64,000 nucleotides of DNA from Hirsutella rhossiliensis (lineage: Eukaryota > Ascomycota > Sordariomycetes > Hypocreales > Ophiocordycipitaceae). A program made the position numbers and the translations under genes. The notes beneath the pieces were generated by a model. That model was not told the origin of the DNA, did no database searches, and was given only the letters and a program-made list of their open reading frames with translations. Each line of letters starts with the position of its first letter. The first letter of the stretch is position 1. The DNA lies in the NCBI RefSeq assembly GCF_020360975.1, contig NW_025408676.1, positions 124,001 through 188,000 of the forward strand, read 5' to 3'. Shown here in pieces: positions 39,241-50,200 of the stretch.

Positions 39241-41704
39241 TCGTTTCGCCTCAAACAAATTTGGCCGGGCGCAAAGCCCGACTGGCAAGACCCGCTACCA
39301 ACTGGAGGGAGCAAGCATCAGGTGCGCTGTTTTATCTTTCCCCAGGCCGCCACACCTAATTTCCATCACTTGCACACGCAATAACCATCTTTGTACTAAG
39401 GCACAGCATTAAATTGCGCTCTCTCGCCTCCACATGGCCAACAGTTCACGCTGCTGCTACTCTAGATGTAAAAAAAACGCTTTTGCCGAGCTATGTCTTG
39501 AACTCTCATGAGAGCCCTCGATCTGCCACGTCGTGGTGAACTTGGTGTGCGGGTTTGCTGCATGCAGGCATTGATGCAAGGGGACCGGCCCCGAGTTTCC
39601 CGTGCTGCTACAACATGGATCGCGGCGGGGATTAGACAACAGGTACAGTGAGGACCGCAACAAGTGCAGGCGAAAGCTAATCCAACGAAGCACGCGCCCG
39701 GCACTCGATCGGTACCGGCCGCCCGTCACACCCGTCACACAGCTTATTGTCGAGGAGCATTTGCCCTCTTGGCCCCGAACAGGGGTAGGTCCTCCCAGCA
39801 CAACGTGACGGCAGCGGTACCAAGAACAAGGCTCCTCGACATGGGCGAGGGCGGCAAAGAAGGGCAGAGAGAGACAGAGCCCAGGTCACACTGCGGCGTG
39901 ACAAGGGATTTCCTGGCAATCGGCTTCAGATGAGATCCGAACACCACCCCGAGGGTTGAAATTGGCAGCCAGATTGCTGTAATACATCCGTAAACTCGGG
40001 CCCGACTGAAGGAACCTTGCCTTCGATTCCTTGGGCGTGCGCGGCCCATTGTACGGCGAGTACTCACTGTATACACGCGGAGCATGGTCAATGGTATCAT
40101 GTTTCTCTCGAGTTCTGCACGCTGTTGTAGAAGCTTGCAATATGTATATGAATACGGTTCTCGAATAGTCTACTGTCAGCGCCAGGCCAGTCCATTCAAG
40201 GACGAGTAGGCTTGATATACTCGCCACTCTAACACGTCTTGACCCCCGCGGGAATATTCTCCAAGGATCCTTTGGTGCTGGGAGCTTGGGAGTCTGCAAG
40301 AGCCGCCGGGGGTATGTCACGTCCGGATCGCGGGACGCACGCGAGAGAAATGTGATCTGTCATTGGGTATGCTTCCAAAGGGGGGGGGGGAGGGGGGCCT
40401 GAGACCCTCAGCTCACACTGTGTTCAACAATTGACGCGATCCACCACGTTCCATCGACAGAATCCGAGCTTTCACCGGGCTCGGGAAATGGCCTTTATCG
40501 GAAGCAAGGAGCTCGGTCCACTGCCATGCTCCATACACACAAACCAGGTCTGGGGAAGATGTACTGCGTTCGCGATTCCGTCGGCTCAATTGCCGTCGTG
40601 GCCATGCCGAGCAGTACCGGGGTCCCTTTCAAGCTTGTCGACATCAAATGGAATGAAGCGGAGAGCATGTGCTGGAGGGTACGTAATGGTGTGAAACGTG
40701 CTCCCGATATTACCGTCTCGTCTCCAAATAGTAAGCTCAAGACCAGAGGCTAAGCCCTCTGCTTGAACTGAACCTTGGCCAAGAACGTACGAATACCAAC
40801 AAAAGAGAGCCCCCGAGGCTCCAAGTTTAGCTGTCGAGTTCTTCGACTGACGGTATGACTGAAGAGATCAAGATTGAGACCATTCACTCCTTGACCATCT
40901 AGGATTCCGGGTCTCAATAGGTCGTTGAAGGCCCGTTGGGCTGGGGGAATCGGAACCCTCGTACGGCCGGCTACTCGAGTGTTTAGTCGGTCTTTCTCGA
41001 ACGCCGGCTACCAATCGCCACAGTGTCGAAAGATTCTGCCATAGTCTACCGGAAGTCGTCGCTGTTCTTCGAGCCGACCAACGGGTAATCGGAACCATGA
41101 ACCCGCCGTAATGTCTTGCTTGTAGGAAGGATGCCGTGAAGAGCTTGCCAAAACGTTATAGATGAGCGACTTACATATGCACTTTTGATCATCTCGGTGT
41201 AACAAAGTCTTGGTGCAGCTCTCTTATAGCCCGCAAGCGGTTATTTATCATGTAAAACATCTTGTACGAGCAAGAGCCCGTCTCCATACATGGTGCGACG
41301 CACACCCGGCTAATGCAAGCAAGCCTCAGTCCAGCAAGCTCCTGCCGCTGTGCAATGCCAAGGGCAGCCGCAAGCCTGGTCGACGGAAGCCAAGAGTATC
41401 AAGAGTGGGTGCAGAGCGCGGCCGGCACATCACCGGGTCCACGGTGTAACGGGTCTGGGGATAAAGGCACTTGGCTCGTGGAGTCCAAGCCGCGAAACCG
41501 CAAAGAACAGAGCCACTCTACCCAGTCTCCTGATGCAAGGCTGATCATATTCATATTATATACACGGGTATTCGTTGATGCATGCGGCGAGATAAATTGT
41601 TGGTTCGCTGCGATCACAGCCCGTTTGTACATGCGCCACGGATATAAAATCGGGCTTGTTTTAACACGCGTATGTGGAGAAAGCCGACTTTTTCGAGTTC
41701 TCCG

Positions 41705-41869
41705 GGCATTCTGCTCGCCGCACAGAATCTGTTAGCTAATAGAATCGAACCAAGCCTGCTTCATTAACCCCGTTATCCTATGCCTTGGCGTGCACAGGGG
41801 GTTATAAGCCTCACTGGCATTTTGCTCGCTGTCTTCGTATTTCGCACACAAGTTGTTAGCTAATAGAAT
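41705..41869. repeat. Diverged tandem direct repeat
   Basis: Two units each carry GGCATTYTGCTCGCYG, then GCACA, then the exact 16-mer TGTTAGCTAATAGAAT (41730-41745 and 41854-41869). The mismatches within the first block are C/T. There is no coding sequence. Confidence 0.65.
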
Positions 41870-42694
41870 TGGTGTCAGGACAAAGGGAAACTTAGAATAT
41901 GCGTTAATTACGCCCCGAATGGGGATGCCCCTATTCTGCCTGGTATGGCGGTATTTGACAAACTTGACATCGGGGTAAGCTTACTTCACTAACCTTGTCA
42001 ACGTCAACGCGTCTGGGGGTGTACGGAGTAGCACAGGGGGTTTCGTAAAGTCACAAACCATAACGCAGCTCGGAATATAGATCACGTCTGCCTTGTCACT
42101 GCCATGGTGATTTCACCAGACCTTGATCGGCTCTAAGATGGCCGCGAGAGGGACTGCATTGTTATTGGCATTGTTACGAGGCACTGGCAAGCTAATCACT
42201 TGTTTTATCGAGGACTCTGGTGAGAGCTGAGTGCCATCCCCGGCCTAGGACTCGCACAAGAGAGGTGACTTCCCCGCCCCCCCTGCATCCCTGATTGATA
42301 AGATCATCAGGCCACTTGCCGGGGATCCCCGGCGCTGTATTAAGCCCAATCTTGTTAGTCTCCCGCGTCCATTCGAGCCGATCAGGCGACTTTGGCATCT
42401 GATAAGGGACCGAGGGCGGATCTGATAACTTTAAACAGCTGCTGCGGCATGCGGCACCTGATAAATCTGGCAGAATTCAAGCATCCATCACTCAAAGGCC
42501 TTCGGGACCCGATCCTTGCTTCGATTATTTCCCTCATAATCACTGTGCGGCCCAGAGACACCCCCTTTGGGCAACCACGGGTGTCAGTAAGTTTAACAAA
42601 ATGGGTCTCGGAATCTCTTGCCTTGCGAGCGAAGGCTGGTCATAGATACGTGGTACTCTAGCGGCAGACGAATCTGAGTACGTGATTGTTTGAG

Positions 42695-42701
42695 TATAAA
42701 A
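42695..42701 (+). promoter_or_regulatory. TATA box of the methyltransferase gene
   Basis: TATAAAA lies 114 bp before the chosen ATG at 42815, a usual distance for a fungal TATA promoter. Inference from position only. Confidence 0.5.
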
Positions 42702-42814
42702 GATTCCCTAGCGCACACAATATCTGTCCTGATATCTAGTATCCAAGCTTTAATTTGGCACCACATCGTCTACACATACCCATTGACCTCTGTGCCATCA
42801 CTGAAACTGAAACT

Positions 42815-43777
42815 ATGGGTTCCCTCATCACAAGCGATGTCTCTAACCAGGGCAACCCAAAAGATGGTATCCCCTGGTATCTCGACACGCTCGAAACCAT
42901 TCCCCCACTGGCTGAGCGTGTCCTCATAGAGCATGCAGGCTTGAAGCCAGAGCAAGTCAGAGATCACATCATGATGATTGTAAGAATCTCGCTCCGCCTC
43001 TATACGTCCGTTCTCCCTGACCGAGTGGCTTGTATACAGCGCGAGAAAGCCTGGACGTCATCCCCGTACCCTTGCATCGGGTTGTTTCGTTTCTTGGACT
43101 TTTCCCTTCCGGACTCACCTCTCTACGGAGAGGTGCTGCAGCGTCTCAAGGACGGTGAAAAGCTCATCGACTTTGGTTGCTGCTTCGGCCACGACATTCG
43201 AGCCTTGGTTACCGACGGAGCGCCTGCCGAGAACATCTGCGGCGCAGAGCTCAACTCGACGTTTCTGGACCTTGGGTTTGAGCTCTTCTGCGATCGTGAC
43301 AAGATCAAGTCCTCGTTTTATAGTGTCAACATCTTCGAAGAGGACGACCAGCTTCGTCGGGAGAGGTCGCATCAGTTCGACATCATCCACATCGGTTCTT
43401 TTCTTCACCTTTTCGACTTGGAAGGCCAGAAAAAGGCAGGAGCCGCACTCCTCAAGCTGCTCAGGCTCCAGAAGGGGGCTCTGATTCTTGGGCGACAGCA
43501 TGGGGCCACAATAGCCAAAGAGGTGCCGAACTATCTCTACAAACCGACCAAGGAAAACGAGAACAACGGGCGTCTACCCAGCTTCTTCAATCATGACTCG
43601 GGAAGCTTTGTGGAGATGTGGAATGATATCGGAGAGCAAGCCGGATTGAAGTTTGAGGTTCGAACCGAATGGGGAACTTGGGGCTCCGCCAACAGCATGG
43701 GTCCGACATATTATAATCTCTGGTCTTGGGAGGACAAGGATACATTGCGCTTCAAGTTCTGGCTGCGCGTGCTTTAG
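42815..43777 (+). CDS. Class I SAM-dependent methyltransferase, AusD-like
   Basis: Likely transfers a methyl group from S-adenosylmethionine to a small-molecule substrate. Related fungal enzymes such as AusD act in meroterpenoid pathways. I start at ATG 42815. The frame is open further upstream but begins only with TTG. A 60-bp intron, 42980-43039, has donor GTAAGA, branch CCTGAC and acceptor ATACAG. Its length is divisible by three, so it does not interrupt the frame. Removing it joins MMI to REKAW and restores the family's IREKAW..PYPCIG block, giving 300 residues. Motif I is LIDFGCCFG (about 97-105), followed by a conserved LDLGFELF segment and the IGSFLHLFD post-motif. It converges on the AIM24 gene 273 bp away. 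The substrate is unknown. It may serve the NRPS 14 kb downstream, but nothing in the sequence proves that. Confidence 0.88.
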   Translation: MGSLITSDVSNQGNPKDGIPWYLDTLETIPPLAERVLIEHAGLKPEQVRDHIMMIVRISLRLYTSVLPDRVACIQREKAWTSSPYPCIGLFRFLDFSLPDSPLYGEVLQRLKDGEKLIDFGCCFGHDIRALVTDGAPAENICGAELNSTFLDLGFELFCDRDKIKSSFYSVNIFEEDDQLRRERSHQFDIIHIGSFLHLFDLEGQKKAGAALLKLLRLQKGALILGRQHGATIAKEVPNYLYKPTKENENNGRLPSFFNHDSGSFVEMWNDIGEQAGLKFEVRTEWGTWGSANSMGPTYYNLWSWEDKDTLRFKFWLRVL

Positions 43778-44050
43778 GATGAAGTTTGCAGCGCCGGGAA
43801 AGTGAGTTGAACGGATATTGATCCAAGTGGAACACCTGCGAATCTTCCGCACAAATCGTATCGACGACTAGATCTATACTACTTGAAAGGGGACTCTAAG
43901 ACGCGACTGTACGTATGACCGCTAGAAGCCCGTACATGGGTATCAGGGGGCAGGAGAGCAGCGGTGGCGCCTTTGAGTATTGCTCGCATCGAAGCATGCG
44001 ACGCGAAGCTTGTTACAGTAGCCTAGGATGGTTGATGCTCGCGGGCCCGA

Positions 44051-45080
44051 CTACTCGGCCAACCCTTGGCCAATATACGAGATGAATGCTTCCTGTTGAT
44101 GCTGTCAGCTTACGTTGACGCCTGAGCTCGCAAGGGGCCTGACTTACGGGGTTCCGGGTTTGGATCAAGACGGTGCCTGGGCCGGTGAATCGACACACCA
44201 GCCCCTCGCCAGAGGCAAAGTTGGACATGAAGCCGGACCCGACTCGCTCCAGCACATACTTGGTGTTCCAGGCAACAAGGTGGCCGTTGTCGACAATGTA
44301 CTCCTCCCTGGGCATGATCTGCGTTACCTGATTAGCCTTGGGCACATTGGACGAATATGCAGTGTCAATGGCAGGGACCGTGAGCTCGTACGTTTTTCCT
44401 GATGATGGCACCAAAACTGGTGACCCAAATTATTCCCGTGCCTCTGATTTTGTATACAAACAAACCCTCGCCACTAAAGAAGGCCTTGCCTAGCCCCTGT
44501 CGCTTATAGTCTTTGAAAACGCCCTGAGTCGAGGCCAGGTAGGCGTCCTTGCCCACGGACCAGGTCTCGTTGCCCGTAAGTGGGATGCTTGTAATGTCCC
44601 CGAGCGTGGGGGGGGCGAGAAGCAGCTCGCCCGGGCCGGTAAACGTGGATGCGCTTAGTTCGGCGCCGGCAAGCACCTTCTTGAAGCTGAATTTGACCTG
44701 ACCCTTGAGGGAAACGGTGGGCGACATTGCAATCATGGCCCCTGGGAAGCCCGCCATCAGCCGGCAAACAAGCGCAGCGGCGACCGCTGAGAGAGGGACT
44801 CACCGGGCTTTGCGTCCAAGGGGCAGCCCCCTGCGAGGTTAACGCTTAGGACGGTGTTTGAGTCGCGGTGGCTGATGCGGTAGCTGCCTCCGTGGAAGTT
44901 ACCCACGTCATCGGCAGCGACGCCGGTGCCGGGGCCTACCAAATGGCCGGTCGGCAGTGGGGTCCCGACCCCAGATTGCTGGCCCGATGCCTTGTCGGGC
45001 GGGTATGGAGCCCCGCCATTGGAAAAGGGTGGCGGAGAGGCGTAGAACGGGGCCTGCTGTTGAGTCGGATGCTGGCTCAT
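44051..45080 (-). CDS. AIM24/DUF124 family protein
   Basis: Member of the AIM24 family (altered inheritance of mitochondria 24). The yeast protein is mitochondrial and affects inner-membrane organisation; many filamentous-fungal paralogues have no assigned role. I model four exons: 45080-44804, 44741-44392, 44318-44148 and 44092-44051, giving 279 residues. Introns are 62, 73 and 55 bp, all GT-AG. The first 60 residues are Pro/Gln/Gly-rich and low in complexity. The beta-rich AIM24 fold follows: [46 protein letters not shown], [39 protein letters not shown] and QTRNP. The last 14 codons lie on a tiny terminal exon ending GQGLAE. The frame is open upstream to Met 45299; I chose 45080 because the longer leader has no family-like sequence. 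Confidence 0.87.
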
Positions 45081-47206
45081 GTCTGGAGTTCCGCCGGAGC
45101 GCGTTCGGCGACGGTTGGGGGGCAAAGTGCCGAGTCTGGTGGGATCACGTCCAAGCACAATCGTATGTGTCGTATATACCGGCGCAACGCGTGTCCAATG
45201 GCTGCGGTGGCGAGACCGAGCGGACGGTGCTGAGCAGTCGAGATAGGGGAGGCACCAAACGTATGGAGTGGCAGTAGATGGTTCAGTGTCCATGGGCAAG
45301 AAGATGGCATTTAATATAGTCCACAGCCACGAAGCCGTCGTCGAAGATACGCTGCTGGTAAATTAGCAATGCATACGCCGACAGGATCTCATGGAACGTT
45401 TTTCGACTCCATTGTGGCGCATCGTCAGACTTTGCTCGCCAAGCGCCGGATCCTCCACCTCTGGCCTTTTGCTCCAGAGGCTAAGGTATTATGGCTGGGT
45501 TTCCACATGGGCGCCCCATTGGCTTCGATATCCCTCGTAGCGGAGCCGTCTAAGCCTCCTCCGTGAGAGAAGGTTATTATTAACGATGCACAATGAGTTG
45601 AGGGCTGGCTTCCTCAATGCGGGATCTCAAGTCTTAACATTGCCCCCTGGACCGGTCTACTTTTGTTGACGCATGCGTGAAGTCGATCAGAGCAAAAGTG
45701 TATCGGGCATGACCCTTGTAGCACCCATCCGAGCCAGACTGGCCGTTTTAATGGCCAGAGGGCACAGGATCTGGAAACAACGCGTGGGAATAAGGCCCGA
45801 CTTTTAAAACTACTTCGTAGTGCCTGGAAAAGCAACGAAATTGGCCCCAGCGACCCTCTGTCACGCCACTCCTCGTCTCCTTCTTTGCTGCGCCTTGTTG
45901 ACCAGGCGGGGCCCCCGCTCTGGCCTGATGCGTGGACGATGACGAGTGCGGAATGGACTCCCCTCCAGTTGCTCACGGTCCGAAAGAATTTTGTTTCAGA
46001 TTTTGTTGATCCGGGAAGACACACCTTTGTTGTTCGGGTAGAAGGACGCTGAGGATGAAGAGGGATCGGTTAAGTATGGCCTCATGTTTGTCATCCTGGG
46101 CAGGCAAAGGTTTCTGGCACTCAAGCAGTATATCAAGTACAGTAGTTAGGACATGTACATTCGTAGGTGGCTGTGATATCACCGGGTAGAGTCCGTCGAG
46201 GATTTACTGTCGGCCAATGTGCTTCAACTAGAGCGATGCGTCGTGACAGCCCCCGGGATAGCCCGTGGAAACACTCGTGTAAAAGTCTCGACGCCGAGTT
46301 CTCTGATAGCGCCAGCACCATTAAAGGCTGGGGTTGAATTAGTTCCACCATTGCCTGATGGCACGAGTGGTTATAAACCCCTTCGACAAGATTCGGGCGG
46401 TGCTATCCGGGACTTCGTCGCCGACGCAAAAATGACGTTAAATACGCAAGAACAGCAACACATTAGATCTCAGCTTTGGCCGATTGCGTGCTGATCCCTT
46501 GCATGATCTCGCTGTGGTGTGTAGCGGGGAATGGGATGGGTTGAGTTTTCGTAATAGGCACACATGTGGACAGGATTCAGGTGCGTCGTGAGTCACCACT
46601 ACGATGCTCAGATAGGAAGGCATGGCAAGTGCTGCCCCAGGCCGCAGGGCTGACTGACTCTTGGGGTCAGCATAAGAGCCAGGATCTTATGCTAGCCGCC
46701 CCCCTTTTCCATTGGAATTATAGATACATGCGTACATCCTTTGCAGGGAAACGCGCAAGAACTTCAAGAAGAATGAACGAGGTACCGGAACCTGCGCCTC
46801 CTGTTATCATGCAAGAAATCTAGAACAGCAGATGGTATCTGTACCTATAGACACTGCCTCAATGTCTCTCTAGCTACAAACGAACATGCAGCCGTTTTGA
46901 TAGGGCAAAAGAGGCAGAGAAGAACTGGCGTACCTTTTTGCCGGCGTGCACGGCTGACCAATAAGGGGGCAGTAACATCTCACCTACACGCGGCCCCCTT
47001 TAATACCTTTCATCATGCTTTATATTCCCTTATGTACAGAAATCCAAAACCTTGGTCGCTTGATTTTAGGCCGCAAGCAAGCACCCTGCGCCGAAAAAAA
47101 AATAGATAGCTAGAACTGATGGTTGATCTTCAAATTGACTTGCAGCCCCTCGAAACTCCATGGGCGCGAAATCAACCTTTTTATGCTTCAAAGACATGCC
47201 CCTCAC
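45081..47206. other. Intergenic region without a supported gene
   Basis: 2.1 kb between two minus-strand genes, AIM24 and the ABCC transporter. It contains only short unrelated open frames, for example at 46219-46494. No repeat or RNA gene was recognised. Confidence 0.5.
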
Positions 47207-50200
47207 TTATTCCCCGTGGCTGCCGAGTCTCTCGTAGAGCTCCCGGAACGGCGACGCAGGCGTCTTGAGCAGCTCCTGAGGGTTGCCCGTCTCGACGATC
47301 CGGCCCTTATCGAGGAGGACGACGCGATCGTAGTCAAGCACTGTGTGCAGCTTATGTGCAATGGTGATGATTGTGCGGCCCTTGAGCTCTTCGCGGAGGA
47401 CGCGCTGCATGAGCTCATCGGTGTCGGCGTCGACGCTGCTGGTTGCCTCATCCATGACGACGATGCGTCCGGGCTTGACCATGGCGCGAGCGAGGCAGAA
47501 CAGCTGCCGCTGTCCATGCGACAACGTCTCCTCGCTGACTTCACCGTCGAGTCCCTCGTGCTCCTCGAAAATATGCCAGAGGTTCAGGGTGCGCAGCACC
47601 TCAATGATGCGCTCGTCTTCAACCGACTCCAGTGGATCGACATTCAGGCGTACATTGCCGTGGAGGAAGAATGGGTCTTGGGGGACCGTGTTCATGCGCC
47701 CGCGGACTGCCTGGCGCGGTATCGTGCTAATGTCGATGCCATCGATGGTAATTGTGCCGCTCTCAATCTCCAGCATGCGCAGAAGCGCCGCGACCAGAGA
47801 CGATTTGCCGCTGCGCAACTATTAGCATTGTCTCCTCACTCGACTCCAGAAGAGTGGACTTGCCTGCCTGTGCGACCGCAAATCGCCACCTTTTCGCCTG
47901 CTTCGATGGAGAAGCTAATCTCCCTCAGGACCGGCTCTGAAGAGGATTGGTAGGAGGCCGAGATATCTTTGAATGTGATGGATCCTTGCTGGGGCCAGTC
48001 GTCCGGTACCTCGCCGTTCTCCGTTGGCAGATTCTCGTCCTCGGTTGTCGCAACGTAGGATTTGATTCGTCTAATGGCGCCCAGAGCAGTTTCCACCTGA
48101 GTCCACTCGGTGATGAGGGTTTGGAGCGAGGAAGACAGAGCGATGACGTTGAACAAAGCAACGCCCAGGAATGCACTTGACCCATTGCTGACGTTTGTAG
48201 CGACTCCGACGAGGAGAATGGCGATCCCGGCGTTCAGCAGGTCCAAAACGAGCGTGAGCCATCGTTGGATGCACCACAGCAAATAGAATGGCTTCTGCGA
48301 CGCATTGAGGGCCTCGTGGTTTCGATCCATGTAATCATGCGTCCACCCGTATGCTCGGACACAAGCAATGCCATTGAGAGTTTCCAGGAACTGCGAGAAC
48401 AGAGGCGCCTTGGCCTCGATGTCGAGAAGTCGGAGCTGCCTCGACGTGCGCAGGTAGTAGAACTGGATCACCGCAAGTGCCACGAAGCAAAGCGGGATGG
48501 CGGCAGCCACATAGCCGGAGCCGATGAAGACAAGGACGGCAGACGCAATGACGGACAGAAACTGGAAGACAGTCTGGTCGATGGCCATGGGAAGATCGTT
48601 GTCGATAAGTTCAAGGTCCTGGCTGAACCTGTTTGCAATGGCATGAGTCTCATGCGTAAACCGATTCGAGGTGGAAGTGGTGCACAAACCTGTTGAGCGT
48701 GGTTCCGGCATTCGTAGACGTGAGAAATGACGTGGGTGCTCTGCCGTGGTATTGTTAGCCAAGGCAGCTGCGGCATTCAGGCCAAGTTGCGTACCGCATG
48801 GTTGTGTCCAGCAAGAGCTCGTGGAACTTCCTTGCGGTTGTGGGGAGAACTGCTAAGTTGAAGACGCTATAGACGCCTGTCAGTCTGTTGCTTCACATCA
48901 TGAAACTCTTTCGCGCCTTACCAATCGGCGATTGTGCAGCCAATCATTGTAACAGCCGCGAGGGCGCCGTACACACCGAGCCAGTAACCAATACGGTCGT
49001 TTGGTCGAACTGCGTTGGCGTTTGTCCACCACTGCAGCCAGACAGCTGGTAGGAGGGAAGAATTACACGAGTCAGCTTGCATCACTTCGTCGTGACTCCA
49101 GACGGGCAATACTCACAGGGGAAGATGGAGCCATATACAAACGCGGCGCAGGCGACAAGATAGATCGAAGTCCTCCAGTAACCCGCAGTTTTTGCATAGT
49201 ATGCGTAGATTCGCATGTCACCGGCTCGGCGAGTTTCCTCCGGCTCCTGGTCGTCCAGAATCTCCAGCTCATGCAGAACGTCCTCAGGGATCTCGAGCTC
49301 CGGGCGGCTGGTTGCGATGACCTCACTTTCGAGCGCCTGGATTCCCCCGGCGTTCATGGACACGCTGTCTGGTGTGCCCTGCTCAGCAATGTTGCCATTC
49401 TTGTCCAGCAGAATGATGTAGTCCGCGTATTGCAAGTGATGTGCTGCTCAGGTTAGCGCTGAAACGTTTTACTCCAATTCACCGTAAGTCTTACCTGTGT
49501 TTGTAGTCAGGACGACTGTAGCGTTCAGCTGTTTCAATAACCCGTTTGAGCTGAACACCGCATCGAGGATGCTTCGCTCGGTAGCTCGGTCGAGCCCAGT
49601 CAACACATCATCGAGCAGCATGGTAGAGTTCCGCGAGTAGAGCGCGCGGGCGAAGGACTGTTGGCCTTTAGCTTGACGAGCCTTGATTCGAACGCGTTTA
49701 ACTTACCACACGCATTTGCTGACCACCGCTCAGCCGAGACCCGCGGATACCGGCGTGGGTTTGGTCGCCGTTGGTCAACTCCTCAAGATCTGGGTTGAGC
49801 GCACAGGCCTGCACAACCTTTTCATAATACGATCGGTCGAATGCAGACATGCCGACAATGTTTTGCTGAATCGTGCCCCATGTGATCCATGGAGTCTGAG
49901 GGCAATACGCTGCTTTCGGGAAATTGGTGGAGATGGAGCCGCTCGTGATGGGCATCTCCCCCAGCAGCAGCTTGAGCAAGGTCGATTTTCCTGAACCAAC
50001 CGGGCCGTATATCATGGTTGTCTGGCCGCGGAGAATTTCAAAGTTGAGGCCGCTTAGGATGGGTTCCTTTTCCTCAGTGTATTTGGTCGTCGCATCCCTG
50101 ACAACGGCAGCGGTCTTGGAGTCCAAGCCGTAAGGCTTTTCATATGCCCCAGCCTTTTCGTCGCTGAGAGCCATTTCGTCCTTTTCTTGAGGCTGCGACA

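Larger units (their letters stand above)
38390..42690. other. Long intergenic region without a supported gene
   Basis: 4.3 kb between the RGS gene and the methyltransferase. A pyrimidine-rich tract (TTCTTTCTTTTTCC and following) is at about 38508-38550. A G-rich run is at 40380-40400. The frames at 39744-40320 and 41262-41735 are open, but I find no family resemblance, no convincing start and no splice logic. Short repeats inside it are listed separately. Confidence 0.5.

Noticed and set aside
41262..41735. 157-residue plus-strand open frame
   Set aside because: No family resemblance, no promoter signal and low-complexity composition.
42755..42814. Twenty-residue N-terminal extension of the methyltransferase
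   Set aside because: It begins with TTG, not ATG, and lies only about 55 bp after the TATA-like box, so it is more likely 5' leader.
47123..47953. 276-residue plus-strand open frame
   Set aside because: Antisense to the ABCC second nucleotide-binding domain, whose motifs are unmistakable on the minus strand.
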